Program-made: the position numbers and the translations under genes
NCBI GenBank assembly: GCA_963847735.1
Contig: CAWKAV010000007.1
Location: forward strand, 1-64,000
Reading direction: 5' to 3'
Origin: CAWKAV01 sp963847735
GTDB taxonomy: Bacteria > Desulfobacterota > Desulfuromonadia > Desulfuromonadales > BM103
Length of the DNA: 64,000 nucleotides
Shown here: one piece after another, positions 9,891-18,184 of the stretch
Layout of the letters: every line of letters begins with the position of its first letter
Numbering within the stretch: the stretch's first letter is position 1
The notes under the pieces: model-generated
What the model saw: only the letters and a program-made list of their open reading frames with translations
What the model was told of the DNA's origin: nothing
Databases searched by the model: none

Positions 9891-10219
9891 TGAAACCAAG
9901 ATAGTTCTTTCCGAGTGCCGGTTCTAATTCAAACACTTTATCCCGTTTCATCCGGTCCCTGCGAAATGCTCCATATCGCTCGATATAAACCTCGATCAGC
10001 CTGCATATTGCGAGCTTTGATATGATCCGGTCAATGAGAATCCTCTGCTGCTCTGTTATATGATCCTCCCTTCCAGGTCCCTCACCAGGCCAACCCGCAG
10101 TCTAAAAGATATCCCCTGATATGGGGTTGATCCTTGAGCAAATCATCCTTTGCTATGAGGGAATAGCCGCCATGTTTCGCGGGTCGGCCTATCTTTTTCT
10201 TTCCCTTACTGTTCGTCAT
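9766..10219 (-). CDS. small GRPxK mobile-element protein (frameshifted, C-terminus cut)
   Basis: The ATG at 10219 overlaps the last 14 bases of the upstream RepA-like gene. The N-terminus reads MTNSKGKKKIGRPAKHGGYSLI. After a frameshift near 10095 the sequence continues with ITEQQRILIDRIISKL, YIERYGAF and LEPALGKNYLGFTNS, then IERALIALGLDRR. I recognise this pattern from hypothetical proteins that follow AAA-type RepA genes in deltaproteobacterial genomic islands. No function is assigned. The basic AT-hook-like GRPAK start suggests DNA binding, which is inference. Residues after LDRRKT appear to be translated from the unrelated NACHT DNA beyond the breakpoint, so the true C-terminus is missing. 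Confidence 0.45.
9815..9850. other. breakpoint between AT-rich left block and mobile-element block
   Basis: The NACHT gene on the plus strand loses family-like sequence here. The GRPxK protein on the minus strand loses its normal C-terminus at the same place, each running on into the other's DNA. Base composition also changes. The exact base cannot be fixed by eye. It is either a recombination or insertion boundary, or a false join in assembly. Confidence 0.5.
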
Positions 10220-11648
10220 CTTTTTCACCTGTTTTGAGTGTATTTCTCATAGTTTGTAACTTGTTTATTTGCAATAACTCTGACTTTCCACATACTTTCA
10301 AACACGACAGGAAAGTTGACACAATCCCATTTTTAGGGCCATTCTCCCCTGATGAGCCGTGGACTAGTAGTCCAGTGGTCGGGCCTATAGTATCCGGCAG
10401 TATTGAGGTCATTTGAGGGCCTATTCGAAACCTTGGCTTAATTCCCCTTCGCTCAGTGTTAGATGTTTTCCGTGTGTGTCTAAGTATCTGAGACTGTCTA
10501 ACTCTGTGACTCAGTATTAGATAGTGTTGGATAGTATTAGATAGAGTTAGATAATATATATAGACGGAAGATATTAGATATTGATGCAGTAAGCTCTCCT
10601 CCGTCGGAAAAAACCACATCCAGGGTCTCCCACAGCCGGCTGGAGCATCGGAAATGCCCAAATCGGTCTTGGCTTTATACATTGTTGCAGACCCAATCCC
10701 TGCATCCTCGCCCATCCTGATCAGATCGTTTCCGGACTTTGGCCCATCTTTCAATTGTTCTTTAAGCAAGGCACGAGCTTTTGAGGCCATGTTTATTCCC
10801 TCATTCGCTCTGGGGTTTACCATTCTCTCGATATCAACCCTAGCCAAGCTCTCGTTCCTATATTTTGCTACCTCAAAACTATTCTCATCATGCTCAAAGC
10901 TCGCATCTTCCAGCACAAATGGAAGGGTTTCTTGCCGGTCAAAAGGCGCTATGTTTATCTTGTAAGGAGCGAAATAACGCAGGTTCGGGGGATCATCCTC
11001 TTTAGGCCCTACAACAACCCAGGCTGATTTCACGGCAGCTGACATCTGAACACTTCCGGATGCCCGGCTCATCAATTTTTTTGTCTCGTCTTTGTTAGGA
11101 TGAATTGCAACTACTACCGAAATATTGGCCTCTTCAGCGAATCGGGCGATTGAATCAAGCGCTTGTCGGGTTTGGGCCATATCATTTAGGTTGGTCCTGG
11201 CCGAAACAAACGAGGCAATCGGATCTATAACAACTAGCGCACAATCTCTTTGAGCTGCTTTGCGTTCACGTAAGATCATGTTTTGAAGAGCTGGCAAATG
11301 AGTCTGAATATCAAGGAGCTGGAATTTCGAGCTGTCTCCTGTAAAAACACCCTTAATTACGGTGACTTCGTCCATATTCGCTCCGGCAGCATGGAGGCGA
11401 GGCTTGAGAATCTTATCCGGAACGCCTTCGCTTGTGATGTAGATGACCCAACCCTTACCGACAGTTTCAGTTGGCTTTCCATATATAGGGAGAGGTTGCC
11501 CGGTTGAAACCCTGGCAGCCACATCGACCAAAAGATACGTTTTCGCAATGCCTGGCTCACCCAGAATAGAGGACAGCATCCCGATCGGTAGTACTGGATA
11601 CCATAGGTAATTGATGGGTGACATTTTGATATCACTCAGATTGGCCAT
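10206..11648 (-). CDS. RepA-like AAA ATPase (AAA_25)
   Basis: The first 300 residues form a RecA/DnaB-like ATPase domain of the AAA_25 (RepA helicase) type. Walker A is GEPGIAKT at about residue 30, and Walker B is CALVVIDPIASF near 140. A catalytic-loop phrase VVVAIHPNKDE and an arginine-rich finger region, SRASGSVQM, follow. A winged-helix-like segment (KSGNDLIRMGEDAGIGSATMYKAK) and GCGRPWMWFFP close the usual family length near residue 340. The remaining 130 residues are low-quality sequence translated from AT-rich repeats, so the real stop may have been lost. Open sequence continues upstream of the 11648 ATG to about 11968 (phrases EIDLAELAEAV and LDLEPLLDKIGKIKK) but without a start codon, so a frameshift probably hides the true N-terminus. 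Such proteins replicate plasmids or integrative elements. Confidence 0.7.
   Translation of the reverse strand: MANLSDIKMSPINYLWYPVLPIGMLSSILGEPGIAKTYLLVDVAARVSTGQPLPIYGKPTETVGKGWVIYITSEGVPDKILKPRLHAAGANMDEVTVIKGVFTGDSSKFQLLDIQTHLPALQNMILRERKAAQRDCALVVIDPIASFVSARTNLNDMAQTRQALDSIARFAEEANISVVVAIHPNKDETKKLMSRASGSVQMSAAVKSAWVVVGPKEDDPPNLRYFAPYKINIAPFDRQETLPFVLEDASFEHDENSFEVAKYRNESLARVDIERMVNPRANEGINMASKARALLKEQLKDGPKSGNDLIRMGEDAGIGSATMYKAKTDLGISDAPAGCGRPWMWFFPTEESLLHQYLISSVYIYYLTLSNTIQHYLILSHRVRQSQILRHTRKTSNTERRGIKPRFRIGPQMTSILPDTIGPTTGLLVHGSSGENGPKNGIVSTFLSCLKVCGKSELLQINKLQTMRNTLKTGEKDDEQ
10448..10575. repeat. AT-rich iteron-like degenerate repeats
   Basis: Variants of the word TATTAGATAG recur about every 20 bases: around 10459, 10512, 10522, 10532, 10543 and 10572. 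They lie at the 3' end of the RepA-like gene. Short tandem AT-rich repeats beside a replication ATPase are what an iteron-type origin looks like. They are irregular, however, and could equally be low-complexity DNA. Confidence 0.35.
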
Positions 11649-11947
11649 TTCGAAATTGACGACATCCCCTTGCTCTGGTCCAATGCCAGACCGGATTTTT
11701 TTGATTTTTCCAATTTTATCTAAGAGGGGTTCCAGGTCGAGCTTCCCAGTTTTAATTACCCTTTGTCCCTGCTTCTGAATTTCTTGGTATAGCTCCCCTC
11801 CAACTTTCTGCTCATAGAGCTCACCGAGCGCCTTTTTAAATGCGGCGCGAGATGTTAGGGCGTCGGCGGTTACTGAAATTGTCGCAATGAAATCGGCACT
11901 ACCGACAGCCTCAGCGAGTTCGGCAAGGTCTATCTCTGGTTGTTCGC

Positions 11948-12257
11948 CTATCCTTCGGATCCCGGGGAATTAGCGTCAATGGCCTTTTTGCACAACTTGT
12001 AAGTGAATAGAGATGATTTAATTCGGTATTTATCAAGCGCTTCGGGATGATCTGTGATATATCGGATGATTCGCTCTTCAGAGTTCATCTGTTGCTCCAG
12101 TTTTTCGTCCAGCTTTCGAAGGTCAACTCTCGATCGAACTGCCGAGCCTAACTGCAACGATCTCTTTCTTATCAATCAGCCTCCGGACTGTCTTCTGGGA
12201 CAGGTCAAGGTATTCGCTTGCATCCTTTATGCTGATCCATCTCCGACTTAAGGGCAT
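11948..12257 (-). CDS. excisionase/MerR-type helix-turn-helix protein (frameshifted)
   Basis: From an ATG at 12257 the protein reads WISIKDASEYLDLSQKTVRRLIDKKEIVAVRLG. This is a clear HTH_17 (excisionase-type) DNA-binding domain with the usual strand ending VRLG. The frame then breaks near 12140 and continues as VDLRKLDEKLEQQ, the normal follow-on helix, plus about 40 more residues ending at 11948. GGAG stands seven bases before the start. It is the first gene of the minus-strand mobile-element module and directly precedes the RepA-like ATPase, so it may act as excision factor, replication regulator or partner of the ATPase. One base correction restores a protein of about 100 residues. Confidence 0.6.
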
Positions 12258-12433
12258 TAATTACTCCGTGAACAGCTCCTCAATTGAACACGTTAGGGCC
12301 AAGGCTAAGGCTGCTTTTTCTTCTGGCGACTCAGATCATTGGCACTTGATGCAGCCGTTCTGTCATAACCGGCGATCAGGCCGCCATTGCTATAGAATTG
12401 GCGAAACTTGCATATGGTGTTGGATATCCCTCT

Positions 12434-12823
12434 TCAGTAGGGATGTTCAAGGTCTTCGGCAGAGAACCGATGGTCTCTTTGGCGAAAAACCGACGCGCCG
12501 TTTTTCTTCCAACTCTTGAGCAGCATGGCATCTTTGCCGAGCGCCCGTCTCATCAGGCCAACCGGAAAAACTACCGTAAAAAAAGTTATGGTCAAAATGA
12601 TTTTCGAAACGACCGTTCCCAGGGCGGTGCTCAACGCAAACCAGAACCTGGCAAAGGGTTTGAAGATCGGTGGGTAGGTCATGGCCACGAGCAGGAAAGC
12701 AATCGCCAGCAGGATCAGGAACTGATGTTTCCAGACCTGGAAGCAGATCAGGCAGATCAGGACCAGGGCCAGGCCGGAATCCTTGCACATCTCGGCGCTG
12801 ATGTTTTTGTGGTCAATTTTCAT
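12434..12823 (-). CDS. SxtJ family membrane protein
   Basis: This 129-residue protein starts MKIDHKNISAEMCKDSG. It has two membrane helices at about residues 17-47, with a third hydrophobic segment at about 65-95. It ends with a short basic tail (LKSWKKNGASVFRQRDHRF). This matches the small SxtJ family, named after a gene in the saxitoxin cluster of cyanobacteria and almost always found beside a NodU-type carbamoyltransferase. It does so here, 32 bases downstream of one. AGGAG at a seven-base distance supports the start at 12823. Its role is unknown; it may anchor the carbamoyltransferase to the membrane (inference). It is the last gene of the module and the first of the GC-rich block that continues to the right. 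Confidence 0.8.
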   Translation of the reverse strand: MKIDHKNISAEMCKDSGLALVLICLICFQVWKHQFLILLAIAFLLVAMTYPPIFKPFARFWFALSTALGTVVSKIILTITFFTVVFPVGLMRRALGKDAMLLKSWKKNGASVFRQRDHRFSAEDLEHPY

Positions 12824-12855
12824 TTCTCGTCTCCTGATGATCGGCCGGTCGACCG

Positions 12856-14712
12856 TCAATCCAGTTCGTATTTCTGCTGCCAATAATCGCGGTCGGCGTA
12901 TTGGGGCTGTTCCTCTTTCTTGAAGAGGAAGTCCCCCATGACCAGATAATCCATCTCCGTGCCCATGAAGCAGCGGTAAGCATCTTCGGGGGTGCAAACG
13001 ATCGGTTCGCCCCGGACGTTAAAGCTCGTGTTGACAATGACGCCGTAGCCGGTTTGCTGACGGAAGGTGTCGATCAGCTGCCAGTACCTCGGGTTCACGT
13101 CTTTATTGACAGACTGGATCCGGGCGGAATAGTCGATGTGCGTAATGGCCGGCACATCTGATCGCAGATGATAGAGTCGATCATAAAGCGGGCGGGAATG
13201 ATAACCCTCCGGGAGCGGATGCTGCCGTTCTTTACGAACCGGCGCGACCAGCAGCATGTAGGGTGACGGCCGGTCGAGCTCGAAGAATTCCGGGATGCAC
13301 TCTTCGATGACCGAGGGTGCAAAGGGCCTGAACCCCTCGCGGTACTTGATTTTCAGGTTGAGTTTTTTCTGCATTTCGGGATGGCGGGCATCACCCAGGA
13401 TGCTCCGGTTGCCCAGGGCCCTCGGGCCGTATTCCATGCGACCCTGAAACCAGCCGACCACCTGGCCGTCTTGCAAAAGCCCGGCAACCTCTGCGCAGAG
13501 GTTGCCGAAATCGTCATATCTGCAATGTGCTGCACCGTAACGTTTGGCCACTTTGAGAATCTCCCGGTCGCCGAATTCCGGACCGAGCAGTGCTCCCTGC
13601 ATGGCATCACGCCCATTGGTCTTCTTCGGCTTGTCCAGGTAGATGTGCCAGCCGGCAAGGGCCGCCCCCAGGGCGCCACCGGCATCGCCGCTGGCGGGCT
13701 GGATCCAGATGTCTTTAAAAAGCTCAGACCTCAACAGTTTGCCATTGGCCACGCAGTTGAGTGCGACGCCTCCCGCCATGACCAGGTAATCACTCTTGGT
13801 CATCTCCCGGGCGGTTCGGGCCAGGCGCAGCACGATCTCCTCGGTCACCTCCTGGATCGCCAGGGCCATATCCATGTAGTTCTGGTCCGGGTCGGTTTCC
13901 GATTTGCGCCGCGGCAGTCCGAACAGTTTCTGCCATGCTTCGTCTATACACATGGTGAGCCCGGTGGCGTAATCAAAGTAATCCATGTTCAGGAGAAAAG
14001 ACCCGTCCTCACGCAGATCAACCAGTTCGGTGAGGATCAGCTCTTTCCACTCTTCAACCTGCCTGGAACCCGGTCTGCCGTAGGGTGCGAGCCCCATCAG
14101 CTTGTACTCGCCACTGTTGACCTTGAAACCGCAGTAATAGGTAAACGCCGAATAGAGCAATCCCAGGGAATGCGGGAAATCGAGCTCGCGCAGGATCTCA
14201 ACGCCGTTCTCCCGACCGACGCCTATGGTACAGGTCGCCCATTCCCCTACACCGTCGATAGTGAGAATCGCAGCCTCGGCGAACGGCGACGGGAAGAAGG
14301 CGCTGGCGGCATGTGAGAGGTGATGTTCGGGGAAAAGCAGCTTCGGGTTTTTACAGCCGAGCTTCTCAAACTCGTCACGCAGCATTTGACGCATGAAGAG
14401 TTTTTCTTTAATCCAGACCGGCATCGCCGACAAAAAACTTCTCAACCCCCTGGGTGCAAAGCTGTGGTAGGTCTCCAGCAGCCGTTCGAATTTCAGGTAA
14501 GGTTTGTCGTAGAAAGCGACGGCGGTCACATCCTCGAGTCCCAGGCCTGCTTCGTCGAGTACGTAGGCAACCGCGTGACAAGGGAAGTTGGAATCCTGCT
14601 TCTGCCTGGTAAATCGCTCCTCGTGAGCGGCGGCGATGATCTCGCCGTCCACAATCAGGGCTGCTGCACTGTCGTGATAAAATGCTGATATTCCGAGGAT
14701 TGCTTCCGGCAT
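12856..14712 (-). CDS. NodU/SxtI-type O-carbamoyltransferase
   Basis: This full-length 618-residue enzyme would transfer a carbamoyl group from carbamoyl phosphate, through carbamoyl-AMP, to a hydroxyl of a sugar or similar acceptor in the cytoplasm. The N-terminal Kae1-like ATPase domain starts ILGISAFYHDSAAALI. It has the metal-binding PEHHLSHAASAFF near residue 130, the DGVGEW loop, and GEYKLMGLAPYG near 205. The C-terminal carbamoyltransferase domain shows MEYGPRALGNRSIL near 425, FRPFAPSV and NTSFNVRGEPIV near 570. The order SGNH hydrolase, DUF5989, carbamoyltransferase, SxtJ is a recurring module in Gram-negative genomes. Given the glycan locus in the same window, the likely acceptor is a surface sugar, but this is inference. 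An AGGA Shine-Dalgarno lies nine bases before the ATG. Confidence 0.9.
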   Translation of the reverse strand: MPEAILGISAFYHDSAAALIVDGEIIAAAHEERFTRQKQDSNFPCHAVAYVLDEAGLGLEDVTAVAFYDKPYLKFERLLETYHSFAPRGLRSFLSAMPVWIKEKLFMRQMLRDEFEKLGCKNPKLLFPEHHLSHAASAFFPSPFAEAAILTIDGVGEWATCTIGVGRENGVEILRELDFPHSLGLLYSAFTYYCGFKVNSGEYKLMGLAPYGRPGSRQVEEWKELILTELVDLREDGSFLLNMDYFDYATGLTMCIDEAWQKLFGLPRRKSETDPDQNYMDMALAIQEVTEEIVLRLARTAREMTKSDYLVMAGGVALNCVANGKLLRSELFKDIWIQPASGDAGGALGAALAGWHIYLDKPKKTNGRDAMQGALLGPEFGDREILKVAKRYGAAHCRYDDFGNLCAEVAGLLQDGQVVGWFQGRMEYGPRALGNRSILGDARHPEMQKKLNLKIKYREGFRPFAPSVIEECIPEFFELDRPSPYMLLVAPVRKERQHPLPEGYHSRPLYDRLYHLRSDVPAITHIDYSARIQSVNKDVNPRYWQLIDTFRQQTGYGVIVNTSFNVRGEPIVCTPEDAYRCFMGTEMDYLVMGDFLFKKEEQPQYADRDYWQQKYELD

Positions 14713-14832
14713 TGTCCGGGTTCCTTTCTAAAAAAAGATCAGGCCTGGTCTTCCAGGAAAGGTCCAAAGTCAAACCGCTGAGCTTTTAAATCTCCAAAGC
14801 CTTGGCCCTGGATCGAAAAAGCATCCATTCCA

Positions 14833-14982
14833 TCAGAATACAGCATAGATGAAGGGAGCGATGGCCGAGCCACCGGTCAGCACAATCAAGGCCCCGAACA
14901 GCATCAGGACAAGGATGATCGGCAGCAACCAGAATTTCTTGCGAACCTTCAGAAAACCCCAAAGGTCTTTGATAAAATCCAT
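14833..14982 (-). CDS. DUF5989 family small membrane protein
   Basis: This 49-residue protein starts MDFIKDLWGFLKVRKKFWLL. A short amphipathic basic segment is followed by one long hydrophobic helix and the ending GSAIAPFIYAVF. The sequence fits DUF5989, a tiny single-pass family that accompanies carbamoyltransferase and SGNH genes of this type. It lies between those two genes, 61 bases after the SGNH gene and 120 bases before the carbamoyltransferase. An in-frame start further upstream would add a stretch that does not fit the family. The KVRKKFW motif suggests contact with the membrane surface. No function is known. Confidence 0.8.
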   Translation of the reverse strand: MDFIKDLWGFLKVRKKFWLLPIILVLMLFGALIVLTGGSAIAPFIYAVF

Positions 14983-15043
14983 TTTGTAAATCCTTATAGT
15001 TTTGACGTCAGTCGATGTGATTATACCCCAAGCGCCCTTTTGA

Positions 15044-17277
15044 TCACGACCCCTCTTTAATGGGGACATTGTTTTGATAGGCCTGCCGGGACAGCAGTCG
15101 GCCGTCAGCATCCCAGGTCATTTCAAGACCGTTCAATGCGCCCTGGTCAAAATCGGCAAAATACTTGAGACGGCCGTTCTCGTAGAATTCCGCCTTGGTG
15201 CCGTCGTAGATAAAACGGCCTTCGGTGTTGCGTCGCACCTGTGCCAGCGAGAGGGGCGCCTGGGACGGATAGAGGCTCAACATGAGTTCGGCAGGCTGCG
15301 GATTGGGTGTCGCCGGCCCCATGATCTGCCGGATCCTTGCCAGCGTCGCTTTTGCACCGTTGCTGTTCGGATTCAGTCGCAGCGCTTCCATCAGGCTGGC
15401 GTAAGCGACATTAAGCCGGCCTCGCTTGGCCATGGCGTATCCGTACCATTCGTGGGCCCTGTCATAGGATGGCATCTGTTGGGAGACCAGAAGAAAATTC
15501 GCCGCAGCCTCTTCCAGTTGCATCTGCTCCGGTTCGAGCAGGTTCTCAGCCAGCTTCAGGCGCACTTCTATCGCTCCCGGGGCCACCTTCAGAGTCTCAT
15601 AGAGCATCTGCGTGGCACGCTCAAGCTGTCCCTGGCGCACATAGATCGACGAGAGAATGCTGGCCGAGTCAACCGCCACCTGGCGGATGTCGCCAGCGGT
15701 CTCCTGGGCCAGCCTGGCTGAACGTGCCGCGTCCTCGAGTTTCCCGGCCCACAGCAGGACGCGCGCCAGGTTGGCCAGCGCCTGGCCATGTTCTTCCCTG
15801 TCGACCTGCCCTTCGATGTATGCGGCAACCTTTGCGATCGCCTGGTCGTTCCAGTTGGCTCCCGGCTGCACCAGCCCCTGGTCAATCATTTTCTGCAGCA
15901 GGGCGACCGCCAGGATTTTGTGCCCCTCGATGGTTGGATGGACATGATCGAGGAAAAGTTCCGCCCCGGGGATGGGATAGCCCTTTTGAGCCTGCATCCG
16001 GCGTTCCAGGATTTCCACATAATCGACCACTGCGACCTGTTCTTCGCTGGCCACGTCCTTGACGATCCGGTTCATCGGCGTCAACGCCCTTAAGGGGCAG
16101 ACATCCTCGTCGCTGGCAATCCGGAAGGCGTCTTTCGCTTCATCGTAGCGGCCCAGGGCAAGCAGCGCCTGCCCGCGCCGGTACTGCAATTCGGCGTGAC
16201 GGGGGTTCTCGGCGGCGGCTGTCTCCAGGATGCCAAGCGCCTCTTGCCATGTCCTCTGTGCGCATCGCCTCTTTTGCCTGCGTCAGCATCTGTTCGGTCC
16301 GTTGTTGCACCGACGGTTCGAGTCCGGGAGTGTGCTGGCTTTTGAATGGCGTGCAGTCGTTCTGGCTGGAGGCCGGTGTGACAAAGATTACTTCGGCGCC
16401 AACCGAACCGGCCAGTGCGGTCATGCGTTCAAGGCTGAGCCGGTAATGCTCCAGAATGTTCTCTCGCAGCGCGTCGTCGCGCTTGTAATGGTCCAGGCCG
16501 ACGGTGAGGTCGAGGATGGTGTCCACTCGATCGGCAAGCGTGTCCCGCTCGGCCTCCTGCTGTTGCGGGTGAAGCCCCAGCGATCTGCATGGCGCTGTTC
16601 ATCGCTGCCCAGGTCCGGGTCTTGTTCAGGACGGAGACGGTGTTTCTGACCAGGGGGGACATGTCCCTGATCTGGCCATAGGTGCGTTCTTCGAGGAATT
16701 CGTTGTGGCCGGTATAGATGATGAAAAGGTCCGGCTGGTAATTGACCAGCTCCTCCATCAGGTGGGCGACCCGATAGCTGGCATAGCTGATGCCGCCGGC
16801 ATTGATGACCTCCCAGTTGCGCTGGTTGTCGGCTACGGGCAGAAACTCGCGCAGCCAGCCGGAGAAAGAGGTTTTATCGTCGTAGGGGCGGCCATAGGTG
16901 GTCGACCCGCCCAGAGTGAAGATGCGATAGGTCCCCGGAGCCTTGGTCTGCGGGAACCCCTGCACGTTGAAATAGCCCCGCTTGTTTTCTGCTGTGACCA
17001 GCCACTGGCTGCCGCGCGGACCGGGGGCGGGAACGAACAGGGGGGCATTCGAGGAAAAGCCGACAAAGGGGTCTTCGGTTTTCAGCACGGGCTTGATGCC
17101 GAGCAGGGCCAGCCCGCCTTCGAGGAGGAGGAAGAAGACCAGAATCGAAACCAGCGGCAGCATGATGGCCTGCCAGATTGGGGTTCGCTTCGGGGTTTTC
17201 CCCCCGGGCGGTTGTTGGGAAGGGTCGTTTTGTGCTTTCTCACCGGGATTTGATCGAAAAGGCTTTTTTAATGTCAT
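15044..17277 (-). CDS. SGNH/GDSL hydrolase with TPR repeats (two frameshifts)
   Basis: Three overlapping frames give one protein of about 740 residues. It has a cytoplasmic proline-rich start, one membrane helix (about residues 33-60) and then an extracytoplasmic SGNH hydrolase. Block I is IFTLGGSTTYG with the catalytic Ser, the Asn block is TGHNEF, and block V is LFLDHVHPTIEGH with the catalytic Asp and His. TPR-like helices (RRGQALLALGRYDEAKDAF and several more) sit within and after the hydrolase, and a MORN-like tail (RFIYDGTKAEFYENGRLKYF) ends it. SGNH enzymes of this kind usually remove or transfer acetyl groups on surface glycans. Frame changes at about 16565 and 16245 fall inside otherwise continuous sequence and are probably indel errors. 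It opens the minus-strand module and is divergent from the cytochrome cluster. Confidence 0.8.
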
Positions 17278-18184
17278 CTGGCTTAAGTCCTGGCGTTACT
17301 GGGAGGCCATTTGTTTGTGCCCCTGCGGGAGGTTTATGGAAAGCCTTTACGTTGACGGCGGGCTCTCGCCGAGCAAGACGAAATAGAGGGCTTTCGCGAT
17401 TCACGTTTATCCGTTAACGGTACTTATCCTCCGGGACAGAGTGTCGGCAAGCAGGATCGGAATTACCGGTGTCATAATGCAGATTGTGCGCCATTTTTGT
17501 CAAGACACTTCACGGGTGGCGCCTGTTGCCGACAAAGTTGCCGGTATGCCGGGGTTCTTTTCGTGGTTATGCTGTGGCTATGACGGTTGCCCCACGGACT
17601 CCTTCGCATCTATAGAGTCAATCGATGTCGCCGTGAACGTTTCTCTTCACGCCAATCGGCGGAGGGCATAACGGTCGTCCGGCATGGCGCCGCTCTTTAA
17701 ATCGCAGCACGTTATTTGGTCAGCAGGGCCTTCTCGGTCAGGCAGGAACTATTACATGCATTCCGGAGTTGCCGACGAGACTCATTAATAATAGTCATAG
17801 GGACTCACTATTGCTTATCCGTGCTTTTACCCAGGTTAAACCGGCTGTCGTCGCGGCAAAGTGCCATGTTTGGTTATTTGGCGGTAGCATGAAATGTGAT
17901 TACACTGTTTCGGGCCGGTCAAGACCAGCAACTCCACTGTTGCCCGACAAGAAAAAGCCTCGTAATGGCTCAGGATGTAAGGCGTAAAGGCCAGCTAAGT
18001 TATTGAAAAAAAGTATACATATGAGAATTTATATGCTTTTTTGAAATGAAATTCATGATGTTTGGCACGCGCCTTGCTCATAAGTCCGGCAAGAGTAAAG
18101 TTTGCGATGAGCTGACTTCTGCCCCACATAGGGTGGGACTCGGGGGCCGGCTCAGGACAAAAACCTATAAATGGAGGTAGGAAA
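17278..18184. other. 907-base regulatory gap between divergent operons
   Basis: I see no believable gene in either direction. The gap separates the minus-strand SGNH-carbamoyltransferase operon from the plus-strand cytochrome cluster. It holds the sigma-54 promoter at 18063-18077. An imperfect inverted repeat (TCGGGC at 17910-17915 with GCCCGA at 17942-17947, and GGTC-AA-GACC nested between) could serve an activator. I looked for a cyclic-dinucleotide (GEMM) riboswitch, because Geobacter cytochrome genes often have one, and could not recognise its conserved core. The sequence upstream of 17900 shows nothing else. Confidence 0.6.
18063..18077 (+). promoter_or_regulatory. sigma-54 (RpoN) promoter, -24/-12 type
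   Basis: TGGCAC, five bases (GCGCC), then TTGC is an exact match to the RpoN consensus, with the GG and GC pairs correctly spaced. A start about 12 bases downstream (near 18088) would leave a leader of roughly 95 bases before the cytochrome ATG at 18185. That leader contains a small CCCAC/GTGGG hairpin (18123-18137) and a GGAGG ribosome-binding site (18173-18177). Transcription would require an enhancer-binding activator acting from the gap upstream. Confidence 0.8.

Noticed and set aside
12261..12338. Possible remnant of an XRE-type regulator on the minus strand (SESPEEKAALALAL...SIEELFTE)
   Set aside because: Only about 25 residues with no start and a stop just before; too short to support, though it may be a cut gene at the second boundary.
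12398..14316. Long plus-strand open frames opposite the carbamoyltransferase and SxtJ genes
   Set aside because: They are antisense shadows of strongly conserved minus-strand genes, a common effect in GC-rich DNA, and show no family-like sequence.
15074..16093. Plus-strand open frames inside the SGNH-TPR gene
   Set aside because: Antisense shadows with arginine/proline-rich low-quality sequence.
17278..18184. Possible GEMM (cyclic dinucleotide) riboswitch before the first cytochrome
   Set aside because: Phrases such as GGCAAAG occur, but the conserved core and pairing of the GEMM motif could not be found on either strand. A covariance-model search would decide.
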